NCBI GenBank assembly: GCA_017979445.1
Contig: CM030705.1
Span: 13,261,540-13,325,539, forward strand
Direction of reading: 5' to 3'
DNA length: 64,000 nt
From: Akebia trifoliata
Taxonomy: Eukaryota > Streptophyta > Magnoliopsida > Ranunculales > Lardizabalaceae
Positions 9,256-20,712 of the stretch are shown here, piece by piece. The notes under the pieces are model-generated. The model searched no databases and was not told the DNA's origin. It saw only the letters and a list, made by a program, of their open reading frames with translations. Made by a program: the position numbers and the translations under genes. Position 1 is the first letter of the stretch; every line of letters begins with the position of its first letter.

Positions 9256-11937
9256 TCAACTGGAAGGCACTTGGTAGTATTTGCCTTTACACATGCACCT
9301 GTAAACAACTGGGCAAGACTCTACACTAGTGCACCTGAAGCTCACCATCACCCTCTTGCATGGAAAACAAGGCCCACAAGCATGTGAGCAATCAGGCAAG
9401 CTTGAACCTGTTGGGTATAGTTCCATTCCAACATCTTCCTTGTCTCCTCCCTATATACATAAATAAAACCATGAATTAATGACTTGGTTTTAAAACTCGT
9501 TTTGACGTCGTCTAGAACAAGTTTTTCAATACGTTTGAGATATCTCGTTCAACAATGAGAAAAGTGAATCTGGGTTTTAAATCCCATCTGATACATTGAC
9601 TTGTCTATCCATCTCATTGGTGGATGATACTAAGACGTATCGGACAAGTCATCTCGGTCGAATACGAGATTTAAAACCATGATTAATAATGACGAAAAAG
9701 AGTAGTATTGAATGTAACACTTTATTTTATACTATTATAGATAAACTAATTATTTTGATTTAATCATTAATGGATTTGTCAATGTACATTTTTATAATTA
9801 AAAGATATTACTTGCTATAGATTTGCGTCAATAATACTTTCTCCTCTCATGATAATAGTCTATCTAGATAGATAAAACTATGGGTAAATAGGGCTTTCAC
9901 TCCCTATAGCTTGATACAATTCCATGTTGACACCCTAACATTTTCACAATTGCACTTACCTCCCTTTCATAGACGGTGTTAAAATTTAGATGTTATTTTA
10001 CTAATTTTTTTTATACAAAAATGATAAATTTTAAAGAGACATGCTAAATTGACACTATTTTTGGCCAACACCCAACAAACTTTTGACATGTGGCGTAATG
10101 ACATCAACAATAGAGAGAGCTTCTCTCTTTTGCCCGTTGCCCACATATTTATTTTGTTAGATTTCAAATCTTAAAAAGATTCGTTGGGCCCACATTGATT
10201 ATCACATTGACAATCCAACAACACAACCTTTTAGATTTCATGAAAATATTCATATTCAAAAAAATAGAAAATAAATTAAAAATATATATTTTTCAAGTTT
10301 GATCCAAAGTGTTGAAAATGGACAGCCCCGAATTTAAAAATAAAATTCAACAATGAAAAATATATTTTTTTTAAGTTCATATAATTTTATCCTCTACAAC
10401 TCCATTGCATCGGATCATGTTTTTTAATGTCACAAAATGATCAAATTAGAAAGTTTGTTTTGTCACTCTGGGTGGGAAAGAGAAAGGGGTGTTGGCTAAA
10501 AACAACGTGCATATAACATCACTCAATTTTAAAACAATATAAATGTGTCGGCTAAGCATTCACAAGTAAACCTTTTTTTTCACTGAAATATTTTTGTTTA
10601 TAAAAAGGAATAAAATTTTTAAAAAGTTAAAATGGTCTTTATAAAAGTAAAAAGTTATTTTTTAACTGTTTGATTGATGGCTAGTAGAAGGCAAGAGGGA
10701 AAGTGAACCCATTAGATAATTATAGGGGAGGTAAGTGCAATTGTCAAAACGTTAGAGGGTCAATATGAAATTATATCAAATCACAGGGTGGGGTTAAAGT
10801 GTAATTTACCCTAAGATTAATGTTTTATTGTAGAAAAATGTTGAACTGACTTACTTCGATACTACACTAAACATTGCACTGACGTGGCAGTGTGCAAATA
10901 ACCATAATTTTTTTTTCTTATATCTCGAGGAAAAAATTTATGATTTTTGGCACACTACCACATCAGCACAGTGTCTTGAGGGAAGTCAATTCAGAATGAC
11001 TCTTTATTTTATATTAAACATAAGTGTAATTTAATAATTTAAAAAAATCATTTAATGTAAATTTTGATCAACAATACTCTATATATAACATAAACATAGT
11101 TTATTTCAAATACTTTAATAAAATTAGGAATATGTAATTTAAAAAATTATTTAATGAAGATTTCGCCAATGATAAACATCAGTCTCTCATTATAGCATAC
11201 CAACTTAAACATAATTTATAATTTAAAAAGTTTTTTAATATTGATTTGCATCAACAATACTTATCTTTCTTAATTATAGTTGGAAGAATAAGTGTAATGA
11301 TTTCATAATTTAAAAAATTTAATATCGGCTTGCATTGCAACACTGGCCTCACTTAGTATAATAATATATATAGGTACAATATTTTGAGAAATAAAAATCA
11401 AATAATTATAAATTTTAACATATTAAATAACTATTTTTGGTATATATGCATGTTTAGTTGACTAACACAGAGAGAGAGAGAGAGAGACCTTGGTGTTCAC
11501 ATATCTCTGATCTCTTTTGGAGCTACCTTCACCATTAAAGCCCATTGAAACGTCTGGCAAAATATATACAAAAAAATAAATTAGAGTTTATACAAGTTAA
11601 TGTAAAATAGGGTCTTTTTTGAGAATAATCTTTAACCCCTTTAGAGGGCTGTGATGTTAGATTGCCAACGGGGTAATCCATGTGGACCCAATGACCCTTA
11701 GTAAGATTGTAAATCTTATCATGTTAGTCAGGGTAGCCTGACTATTTTGGTCATTCTCTGTTAGCCTCACTAGGAGACTATAGTGTTGGGAGGTATCCAA
11801 TACCTTTGAAAATAATCGGGTATCTCAAATATTCACCAAAAAACCAAAGTTTACTTACTGTTAGTAGTTAACAATCGGAGACTTTTGCCAACAGTAAGAA
11901 CCGAAATAAGAACTACAGCAAGCAACAAGTTCTTCAT
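9256..11937 (-). CDS. EPF2-like secreted stomatal patterning peptide (three exons)
   Basis: The exons are 11937-11859, 11553-11489 and 9450-9256. Each junction is GT-AG, and the 79+65+195 nt join in frame to 112 aa plus stop. Exon 1 is a signal peptide (MKNLLLAVVLISVLTVGKS). Exon 2 is a short variable propeptide. Exon 3 carries the mature cysteine domain, starting ELYPTGSSLPDCSHACGPC and ending CMCKGKYYQVPSS. It has eight cysteines (at about 69, 73, 76, 79, 88, 94, 100 and 102), as in EPF2. The TGSSLPDC and CKRVMVSF motifs are those of EPF1/EPF2-type ligands, which act through ERECTA-family kinases and TMM to limit stomatal lineage entry. EPFL7 is the main alternative. Intron 2 (2038 bp) contains a TIR element. 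A TTTTATAA box sits about 70 nt upstream of the ATG. The gene looks intact. Confidence 0.92.
9882..10811. mobile_element. TIR element in intron 2 of the EPF2-like gene
   Basis: The left end (GGGTAAATAGGGCTTTCACT, then ATTTTCACAATTGCACTTAC) is matched over about 85 bp by the reverse complement of the right end (10727-10811, ending GTGTAATTTACCC). The interior holds a second inverted pair near 10060 and 10490 (GCCAACACCC and GGGTGTTGGC). I see no transposase frame, so it is non-autonomous. The target duplication is unclear, so the superfamily is not assigned. Confidence 0.7.
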
Positions 11938-13485
11938 TTCCAACCCAAACTTTAGGAAAAAATCTCAAACATTTACAATTGGAAAAAAATAAAAAAGCAA
12001 AGCTTATAAAACAATAAAGAGAGGAAGAGAGAAGCTCAAGTGAACTTAGAAGAAGAAAGAGGTTAGTATATGTAGGGAGGGAGGGAAAAATATCTGATTT
12101 AAATGAAGGAGAAGTAATTTCTGATGCACTTCACATGATCCCTCACTACTGTTTTCAAAGTGTCACATGTTTTGTTTGAGTCACCCACAACAAAACGGAT
12201 GACTAATTCTATTTTGCTATTAAAACAAACATCAAACTTTTGATGCCCACTCCTTCCAATCAGTAAAACTGACACTTGGTGAGTGATGAATGATTTCTAA
12301 CCGTTGGATATAGTATTATTGTTTGTGTACACCGAAAGAAAAATGTGTTATATGGCATCAAAGAAAAGAATAGAGTATTTATTTGGTTTATTTTTGATTG
12401 GGTGGTGGGCCATGGAGAATGGGATTCACGTGGATAAAGGTATTAAATACTGATCATAGATTGTATCAGATGGTGAAGTAAAGACATGCTATAAGCGTGA
12501 GAAGCAGCTTTTGTCATAAATGAACTTCTCAAAAGCCTTTAATGGATGTTGGCCCTACATGTTGTCAAGTGAAAAGGATAACTGATACAATCTAGGGCTA
12601 TCAATGGCTGAGGGTTGCGGCTGGGCCATCTTAAATGCAGGCCCAGCCCAAAATTCCGATGGAGGTCTTACAATATGGCCAAGCCCTGGCCTCGAACCTT
12701 TGTTCGAACGTGATTAAGTTGATTACAAAATTTCTACTTTTTTTTTATATATTTATTTATAACGGGGGTATCCAGACTTACATCCAACTAGGAGGACCGG
12801 ATGAGCCAGGGTTGGAACCAAGGCATATGGGACCCTCCCCAGGCACGTGCCAAAGTTTATATTCTCACATATTGATTACACAATTTATTAGTCTTACTTG
12901 TGGGATTATACGAACTTGTGGGTAACGTCATTCTCATCATGATGATCATTGTAGAAAATTGGCTGTCACATTGTATTTATAACCAAAAAAAAAGAAAAAA
13001 GAAAAAAGAAAAGATGACCTAGACAAATAATTTAAACAAATATTGTAGATTTTTAAGCTTCAAATCAAATTTTTAAAAGTGTACGAATGTTAGAGTGGAA
13101 TGAATTTTTTGAGGATAATTTTCCAAGCTATGGTACAATTGCTTATATGATTAGATTGTCTAACATGATATTGATGAAATGAATTATGTGTTTTAGGATG
13201 TTGGTATCCTCCACAACTTATTTTGGATAAAGATTTTAGCATTTTTTTTTTCTTTCTTGTGTGAGTAAAGTAAGCCCTAACACAATCTGGATTTTCCAAC
13301 TTTGTTGGCTCAAGATTGAGACCTTAGCCCTTGTTTTTCTTGTCAGGTGAGTGATCGGGTAATATTTCAATGGGGACTAGACTAAAGCCAGTGTATAAAT
13401 AGATCTTTAACAAAATAATCTACGAGATTAAAGATCTACGATTCAATAAATATAAAAAAAAAAAAAAAAAAAACTAGGTGGTTTA
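11938..13485. other. EPF2-like gene upstream region and intergenic sequence
   Basis: The proximal part (11938-12120) is the likely 5' UTR and promoter of the EPF2-like gene, read on the minus strand, with TTTTATAA near 12004-12011 and a purine/pyrimidine-rich stretch. Further up, 12590-12850 has GGCCCAGCCC-type and GGTTGGAACC words that look like old repeat sequence. A poly(A) run at 13452-13473 abuts the solo LTR. No gene is recognised. Confidence 0.4.
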
Positions 13486-14472
13486 TGTGATTATTTATGT
13501 TGTGGCTAGATCCCAAGCCACACACAGAAATTGATTATTGAAATTAATCTCTTCTAACACTAAAGTAATCAATTCCAACAATCAAATCCCAAGAATGTGT
13601 TGCAAAGCAAATGTAAGTAATAATAAAAAGTAGATAAATAAAAATATTCACAACACAAGATATATGTGATCCACCCACAATGGGGTTACATCCACGAGCA
13701 AATCGACAAATAGAAATCTACCATTAAAGGAAGAAATTACAAGTATGGAGGTTTATACTTACCTCCAACTCTCCAGTGAAACCCACAAAATCCCTACACC
13801 AATTCTAGTAAGAATCCAAACATGAAATCGATCCCACTCATGTTGTCATAAACCCGCCATAACAGTTTATAGATCACCCTCAAGTGCTATAAATTTCTAG
13901 GTTTTATAAGAAAATAAGAAACACATACATAGAAACTCAATGATTCCTCACACTCTCAACAAAAGAGAAAATCCCCTTTAAAGAAATCTCATTAATCTCA
14001 ATGGAAAAAAGTTGGTAATTGAATCAGATTTGTCCCTTCTCGTTGGAACTCTCAAAGGTAGGAGATTCCCTTGGTTTCATGAGCACATTGTGGTTAAGTG
14101 TCTGCTCATACTCGGTGAGATTGAATGGGACATAAGGCATGTCTTTAGAGAGGGGAATAATGTGACTGATGCATTAGTGGTCTATGCCTCTTCATCTCGT
14201 TCTTCTGAATCTTTTGACCTTGTAAATAATCTTCCTTTAGTGGTAAGGCGGGCTTTTATTGGAGACCTCTTGAGTCTTCTAAATACCCGAGTTTTGTTAT
14301 CCTCTTTTTAATATTATTGCTTGTTTATCAACAAAAAAAAAAAAAACTACCATATAGGAACCCTTTTGTTTCTCATTAACTAATGAAATAACATTATCCA
14401 AAATACCCTTTGACAATATCCATTAACCTTAATGAACAAAAGAATGGTGATTTTATATCACCAAACCCAACA
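13486..14472. mobile_element. Solo LTR, family A copy 1, carrying a nested LINE fragment
   Basis: The ends are TG (TGTGATTATTTATGTTGTGG) and CA (CACCAAACCCAACA), flanked by the 5-bp duplication GTTTA at 13481-13485 and 14473-14477. It aligns with the LTR at 20129-20707 through shared blocks: AAGAATGTGTTGCAAAGCAA, ATACTTACCTCCAACTCTCC, and GGTGATTTTATATCACCAAA near the end. No internal retrotransposon sequence lies beside it, so it is a solo LTR left by LTR-LTR recombination. Copy 1 has 12 extra bases at its left end relative to copy 2. Its extra length is largely the LINE insert at about 13995-14346. Confidence 0.8.
13995..14346 (+). mobile_element. LINE 3' end fragment with poly(A), nested in the solo LTR
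   Basis: The frame 14012-14311 encodes the C-terminal RNase H-like part of a plant LINE ORF2: VIESDLSLLVGTL, then HVFREGNNVTDALVVYASSS, where the DAL is typical of this domain. It ends with a stop, a short 3' UTR and a poly(A) tail at 14333-14346. The other copy of this LTR (20129-20707) lacks the insert at the equivalent place, which supports a separate, later insertion. It is heavily 5'-truncated and cannot move by itself. Confidence 0.8.
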
Positions 14473-14477
14473 GTTTA

Positions 14478-15931
14478 GAGTACTACAAATGAATTTAACT
14501 CTAGATCTATATCCATTCCAATGGTTTAGTACCACCTATATCATAATTTTGAGGATTGGATCACTAGTTATAAATAATACATTTGGTTATTCTTGTAGAA
14601 TGTCTAGATGCATGACATCTTTGATAAAAGAACTAAATGAATGGGAATACACTTGTAATGAGCATTTAGGTTGGTGGCCTACGGTATCCATCAATATCTA
14701 GAAGGAATAGTGCTGAAGTGACCTCAAGATTGGACCTCACATCGCACACCCTGAGGTCCACTATTGAGATCACTCTAGCACGACTCATCTGTAAATACTA
14801 CTTTCCAATAAGAGCAAAGTTAAAAAAAGTTTAATGTGGATAAAATGTTCTTTTATTGTACTGGTACATAATAAATAATTTCAAGACTTCCGTTAACAAT
14901 CAGTGCATTCAACATGCTCACATATATGTTAAAGCCAATTGACACATTTCCCTATGAAGGACATTTTATATTTTTCCCCATATTTATTTTTTGTTTAATA
15001 ATTCATGTGGAGGATTACAATGTACATTTATAATTGTAGCATGAATTTTTCCTTAAAACACGAATATCTCAATATCACGAATGGGTTGCGCTCAACTCTA
15101 ATTTATTCCACCATTAGGGCTGCAACTAGGGTGGGTTTAAGAGTAGACCCAGGCTCAACCGACAACTCAATCCAAACATTGAGCTTGAGCTCATTAACCC
15201 AAGCTCAACCTGGGCTTGAGCTTCTAAACTAGGGTTGAGCTCAGCTTAGCTAGTCCAAGTTAAGTAATTTAGGGGGGGTTGGACACTTTGAACGAGTCTA
15301 ATTTTGTTTTGATTAGAACAAAATTTTATATCTTAAATAAGAAATAATTAAAAAATATTTTAGAAATATATAATTAATGTAGAAATATTTATATATTATT
15401 ATATAGTCTCGGGCTCAGGTTGATTATTGTAACCCAATCTCAACTCATGTTCTGCATAGCTCGGCTCAAACTCACCCATCAATCGGGTAAAGCCTAGATG
15501 GAACTCGCCCAAATTGCAGTTCAAGAAATCATCTTCCTTGTCTTTTAGGACCAATGTGATACTTGCCAAAGAGACTATAATGCTTCAATTAGTAAGATTG
15601 TTCAAGTTCAGAGAATTATGAAGGATCTGAATCTCCTTACTTCACCTACTCCTCATTCATTATATAGGGTTTCTTCCTATTATATCCTCCATTAGGTTAT
15701 TTCCTTTTGTTACGCTCTTCCCTTATTGTTCTCGCAATCTTAGAGATCATGATTATCCCTTTTTTATTCGTACTACCAACAACGTTCTTAGATTGTTTCC
15801 CTATCCATATGTGGACACAATTTTCATATATTTGGATAAGCTTTTAATTATTGGGCGAATGAATATTTTTATGGAAAAGAAACTCATTTATGTCTTTAAT
15901 TTTTCAAAATATTTAATCTTATGTAGAATTA
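14478..15931. other. Intergenic repeats; possible hAT-like element at about 15117-15525
   Basis: AGGGCTGCAACTAGGGTGGG near 15117 and CAAATTGCAGTTC near 15515 form approximate inverted ends. Between them are CTCAACC/GGTTGAG-rich segments (GCTCAACCTGGGCTTGAGC), giving a foldback-like interior. No gene is seen in the rest. Confidence 0.4.
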
Positions 15932-15978
15932 ATCCCACATAGAAGAGAAATGGTCTCTTAATATTCTTCTTATATATA
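15932..15978 (+). promoter_or_regulatory. USE-like plus TATA motif pair, plant snRNA-promoter type
   Basis: ATCCCACATAG (15932-15942) differs by one base from the plant snRNA upstream sequence element RTCCCACATCG. TATATATA starts at 15971, leaving 28 bases between. The same arrangement occurs at 55901. The downstream sequence is not a U-snRNA, U3, U6 or 7SL RNA that I recognise. It may be the promoter of a degraded repeat. Confidence 0.35.
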
Positions 15979-16242
15979 GTTCAGATTATTTTTCCTTTCT
16001 TCATAATTGATTCTAGATTTTCAAAGACTAAGCTTGATCTAAGCCCTTCTACATTGTTCACATTGTCGAACAATGTAAAAGGAGATCCTTTGATGAATCT
16101 ATCAATTAATTAATAGTTTGATTATTGGACACTAATTCTTAGATAGTTTATCATGACTGATTTTGGGACATTTGTTCTATTACTTTTGGTACTCAAATAT
16201 TTTTTTTTCTTGCTCATAAGTCTAACATGAGTTAACAAATGA

Positions 16243-16330
16243 TCATTGGGCATAGTAGACAAGGCATCCCTCTAGAAAGGGAGAAGTCTTGACTTCGAAC
16301 CCCCTCATTGGCCACCCACATGGATTTATC
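16243..16330 (+). repeat. tRNA-related SINE-like fragment
   Basis: GGGCATAGTAGACAAGGC resembles an A box, and GACTTCGAACCCC about 40 bases later resembles a B box, as in the head of tRNA-derived SINEs. The acceptor stem does not pair, so this is not a tRNA gene. The tail is not clear. Confidence 0.35.
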
Positions 16331-17088
16331 CTTGCTTATTTAGTGCCGCTGAACTTCTTATTTAAATTCTTCAAACAAGTAAAAATCATTTAATTTTGAA
16401 ATCTGGTTGTAAACATGATATGTGCTTTGTCATTTATCAATGGGTTTATACCAAATGCTTGATTCCAAATTAAAAAAAAAAAAAATTCTTGCATAATATG
16501 TTTAAGTTTATTCAGTTGCACTAAACTATTCTAATGAAAAGAGTTGCTTTAGTTGTTCAAATGCTCTGAAGCTTCTCTCTCTCTCTCAGTGATTGAAAAA
16601 AATATGTATTCATTGGATGGTAGGTAGATTTTCTAACTTTAGAAGTGAATGGCTTAAAAAAAGTCCAACTTTACCACCTAAAGTGTTATTTTTTCCTTCA
16701 CCTTTGAAGAGGTCAACCAAGGATACTTATCTCCTCTTATTACCTATTATTTATGAATTCTGAATGATCAATTATTTAATAGATTTTTTTTTCTTTTTTA
16801 ATTTTATTTAGAGACACCACAATGTGTTTGTTTCTAAACTTTTGTTTCAATGACTATCTGGTATTTAGATAGGTGATTTGTGTAGGTTTGATCTGGTGGT
16901 GATGTGAATCTTGAGGTCAATGTGTGGTTTTTTCCATTAAAATCATGATCATCTTCGTCGGTGTAAAAAATCAAAACTACTCATTCCATCCCAATAAAAT
17001 ATCCATTATTTATTAATAAACTTTATTTCGACATGAGTGGATTCATACAGAGAAACAGATCGATCTCTCGAGAGAGAGAGAGAGAGAA
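16331..17088. other. Intergenic sequence, no gene recognised
   Basis: AT-rich sequence with A/T runs. It ends with an (AG)n tract at 17070-17086 just after the stop of the defensin-like gene, in the likely 3' UTR. Confidence 0.4.
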
Positions 17089-17403
17089 TTAGTGAATAAT
17101 TAGGGTTAGGGAGGGTGGACGATGATGACGAGGACATAAATGTTTGCATTCGCATCCATCATCATCTACGCATCTGGAGGACCACAGTCTTTCGAAGTTC
17201 TTCCCTTCACACAGTTTCTTGCAAGCTTCATTGGCGCAGGTTGGTTCCATAAACAGCTCGAACCTCTCCCTACAAATACCAGGAGGATCTGATGGTCTTC
17301 GTTCACCTTCACCTCTCCCACCTGATCCACGTGTCACACATGCAATGGTCTGATCATCAGAATAGCTAAAACAAAAATACCCATTAAACTGAAAACTATA
17401 TAC

Positions 17404-17441
<38 letters not shown>

Positions 17442-17511
17442 GTGAGAAGGTGAGGAGGAGGAGAAGCAAGAGAAGCAGAGGGAGAGTTGTCTTGTTGGCC
17501 ATCTTCTTCAT
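17089..17511 (-). CDS. Cysteine-rich defensin-like secreted peptide
   Basis: An open frame of 140 codons starts at 17511. The N-terminus (MKKMANKTTLPLLLLLLLLL) is a signal peptide. The C-terminal domain has the plant-defensin cysteine plan: a CxxxC pair (ACKKLC), then a CxC (GCEC), then a final cysteine, giving eight cysteines from GIC onward. A Ser/Leu run in the middle is the read-through of a (CT)n tract that looks like the start of an intron (CACCAG|GTCTCT, 17437/17436). Every AG acceptor I tried changes the reading frame into a stop, so I report the unspliced frame and flag the model as uncertain. Such peptides are normally secreted and act in defence or signalling. A TATATA box lies about 41 nt upstream. 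Confidence 0.7.
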
Positions 17512-17551
17512 CTTCGGTTGTTTTGTAGAGAGAGAAACAGAACTTCACTGG

Positions 17552-17557
17552 TATATA
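17552..17557 (-). promoter_or_regulatory. TATA box of the defensin-like gene
   Basis: On the minus strand, GCCTATATACCAG lies 41-46 nt before the ATG at 17511. It is followed by a short CT-rich leader and ACAAAACAACCGAAG. Spacing and context fit a normal plant core promoter. Confidence 0.6.
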
Positions 17558-17908
17558 GGCTCTTCTAGTTCTATGGCGTTACTGTAGATTTTTCTAAAGT
17601 ACAACAACGCCGGACGCTAAGTATTAAACGAACGGTTGAGATGGGAAATAATATTTTAGAGTTTTCGTATAAATGGAGAATATGTTTTTTTTAGAACCAT
17701 TTGTTGGATACTTTGTGTCCAACGTTGTTGGGTATTATAACTTTTTCTTGTCCTTATTACTGGTGAAATTCATTATTAATCTGACATGTGAGGTGGTCAT
17801 CGTTCTTACCGCCCAATGTACACGTGGCACCGAGGTTCTATAACTTATATAACTCAGTTTTAACTCGAACGAATCAAATCGATTCAGTTAATTTCTTATG
17901 ATACATTT

Positions 17909-18262
17909 TGAGAGCTGCTATTTGCACCCCAACTTTTACTTATTACATATCAATTTCTTAAATTATTTGTCACATCCCACTTAAAGATTAAAACACACTC
18001 TTCATACATTATCAAGGTTTGGTTTAAATTATAGTCTCAACATTATAACATTCATTCGAAACAATTTAGTGGTTGTTTCAGTTATGATTGACCTCATGTA
18101 AAATCCTAAACCCAAAATATAAAAATCTAGCAAAAGAAAAAAAAAAGTAATTAACTTCTATATATGGGCACCCCAACGTTTACTTATTTTCAATCATTCA
18201 TTTAATTTCTCTATTTTTAATTGGAGTGTAACACGTAAAAGTTAGGTTGCCATATGTTGAGT
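17909..18262. mobile_element. MITE of the GAGAGCTGCTA family, degraded copy
   Basis: It starts with GAGAGCTGCTATTTGCACCC and CAACTTTTACTTATTA, and ends near GTAAAAGTTAGGTTGCCAT, a degraded complement. It aligns along most of its length with the clean copy at 32693-33039, including CACACTCTTCA and ATTATAAC blocks. The right terminus is mutated and I see no target duplication. Confidence 0.65.
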
Positions 18263-20123
18263 GAATTTTGAGTGCTTTTTTTTTTTTTAACGCAATTTAT
18301 CATGGCTAAGGATTTTTCTAGCAAGGTTAATTTGACTAACTTAGGTTTCAAATCTTAATTAAGGTCTTTGGGCATTCTATATTTCATGGTACAAGTCTCT
18401 AAATTTATACTAATTAATTAAGGGTATATCAACATTTCTTGAGTTGAATATGATAAAATTCTGATTCTGACTCACTGTTCATTTTAATTTTTGAAACATG
18501 AAGTGCGAGATGACAAGTTTTGCAAAGTGACGATCTTGCTATACATACTTTTTTCCAAAGTGACAATCTCGTTGGTTTATATATCAATGATCTCTCTACT
18601 TTGTAGCAAAACTGCAAAATCGTTACTTTTATAACCAACGAGAGATTGCCACTTTGAAAAAAAAAATAGCAATCTTACTACTTTATACCAACGACATCGT
18701 CACTTTGAAAACATGTGACCTCCTTCTATATATTTTTGGAATTAAAATGAACAATTAGTAGGAACGTGAATCTTGTTAAAAGTTTATCACGTTTTGAGAA
18801 ATTTCTCATTAATTAATCTCTGATTTTACCAAAATAATGAAGTGGGGTGTGGGGATAACCCTTTTAAGGTATTTTTTTTCCTAACCTAAAATAATATGAG
18901 TTGCCATCCACACCTTCCTATAGCAACATATGGTGTCTACACGACATGTGTTGATTGGAGATTAAATATATATGGTTGCGTGCAATATAGAAAACGGCTA
19001 AGGTATGAGTACGATGTATTTTAAACTCCAACCAAGATGTGCCACATAGATAGTACTGTTCTTATTCTATAGGAATGGGACACCTTGCTCGATCATGATT
19101 CAAACAATATTTGAGGCTCTCTATTACATTGACAATTGAGAAGTTTGCCAAGACATCACTCAATAAGATTTTTCCTTTTAAAGTGGCAAAGACATCATTA
19201 GATCAGATTTTTTTTAGGGACAATGACTGTAAAGACTTATTTTTTTTAAATATGTACCAAAAAGTCCTTTCTAAAAAATTATGGACCCTTTAAAATCCAA
19301 TTTATCAAATATTAGTCTAAAAAGGATTTTTTAAGTTTAAAAAAAAAAAAAAAAACATGTTTATTTGAGAATATTTGAGCTACTCCTATGTTTTATAATT
19401 AATGACATGCCCCTTAACTATGGTCATCTCTTATAGATCAATTAAAAAAAAAAACTTGTTTCTTTTACCAAAACTAATCATCTTTAAATCACATAGATTT
19501 ATTAATAACTAAATAATTTGGTCTCTATATATTAGATTTATTAAAATATATAAATAATTCTAAATTTTAAATAATTAAAACGTAATTTTAAAACTCAACT
19601 TGAATGTTCATTGAATTGATTCAACTCAAAATTACTAAGTCAACACAAATGAGTCAAATAATATTATATTAAATTTATGAATAGTTTTTAATAAATAAAA
19701 TATTTATTTTTTATTTTTCAGAAAAAATATTAATAACTAAATAAATTGGTTAAGTTTTTTAATTTGATTGCATATATTTTTAGATCAAACACATTGTAAA
19801 GTTGTTAAAAAGGTATTTCAAGTATTTTTCACAAACAAATCTTCAAAAGACCCTTAATAAACTAATATTTTATTAAATAGGACTTAAATGGTCCATAATC
19901 TTTACTAGCGGACTATTCCGTACATATTCTCAATAAAGGGTCCTTCAGAGTCGTTCTCCCTTTTTTATTCAAAAAATAATAATGATTAAACCTTAATTTT
20001 TCTTCTCAAAACCAGTATTCTTCAAGATTTTAACTTTTATGGTAATTTTTTTAAATCTATTTAACCTTATTTTGATTCCATCCTTATCAACTTCATTTTT
20101 ATGTTTGCATAAAATTCTTAATT
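18263..20123. other. Intergenic AT-rich sequence with repeat remnants
   Basis: 18440-18760 contains CGATCTTGC/GATTGCCACTTTG words in both orientations and a TTGAATATGATAAAATTCTG block that recurs at 59164, so it is probably an extension of the MITE family. 18940-19100 resembles 25195-25400 (ATAGGAATGGGACACC and CTATAGGAACGGGATACC). No gene is seen. Confidence 0.4.
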
Positions 20124-20128
20124 TTTCT

Positions 20129-20707
20129 TGTTGTGGCTAGAACAAAAGCACACACAATTTTTAAAATTAATCCCTTCTAATGTTAAAACAATCAATTTCA
20201 ATAACCAAACCCCAAGAATGTGTTGCAAAGCAAATGAAAGTAATAATAAAGAAAGTAAATCTATAGGCAAGTCGACAAGTAGAAATCCACTATTCAAAAA
20301 AGAAATTAAAAGAATAGAGGTTTATACTTACCTCCAACTCTCCAGTGAAATCCACCAAATCTCTACACCCAATTCTAGTAAGAACCCAAATAAAAAATTG
20401 ATCTCACTCCCATTGTCACAAGCCTATGACTATAATGTCAAGAAAACTCTCAAGAATCTTGAGCATCTAGATTTTACAAGAGAAGAAGAATACCCACATA
20501 TAGACTCAATGTTTTTCTAGCTCTCTCTACTAAAACACCCTTTTAAAAAAAATCTCATTTTACGGACACTAACAACCATCTAGAGACCCTATTTTATTTC
20601 TCATAAGTTAATGATAAGGAAAATACCGAAAATACCCCACATAAGTGAAAAAACCCATCAATCCTAAAAACCAAAAGAATGGTGATTTTATATCACCAAA
20701 CCCAACA
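20129..20707. mobile_element. Solo LTR, family A copy 2 (579 bp)
   Basis: It begins TGTTGTGGCTAGAAC, ends CACCAAACCCAACA, and is flanked by the perfect duplication TTTCT at 20124-20128 and 20708-20712. It shares long blocks with the LTR at 13486-14472 and lacks the LINE insert found there. No internal domain, primer-binding site or second LTR lies nearby. The element's own orientation cannot be set from a solo LTR; the TGTTGGGTTTGG end on the minus strand would suit a 5' end. Confidence 0.85.
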
Positions 20708-20712
20708 TTTCT

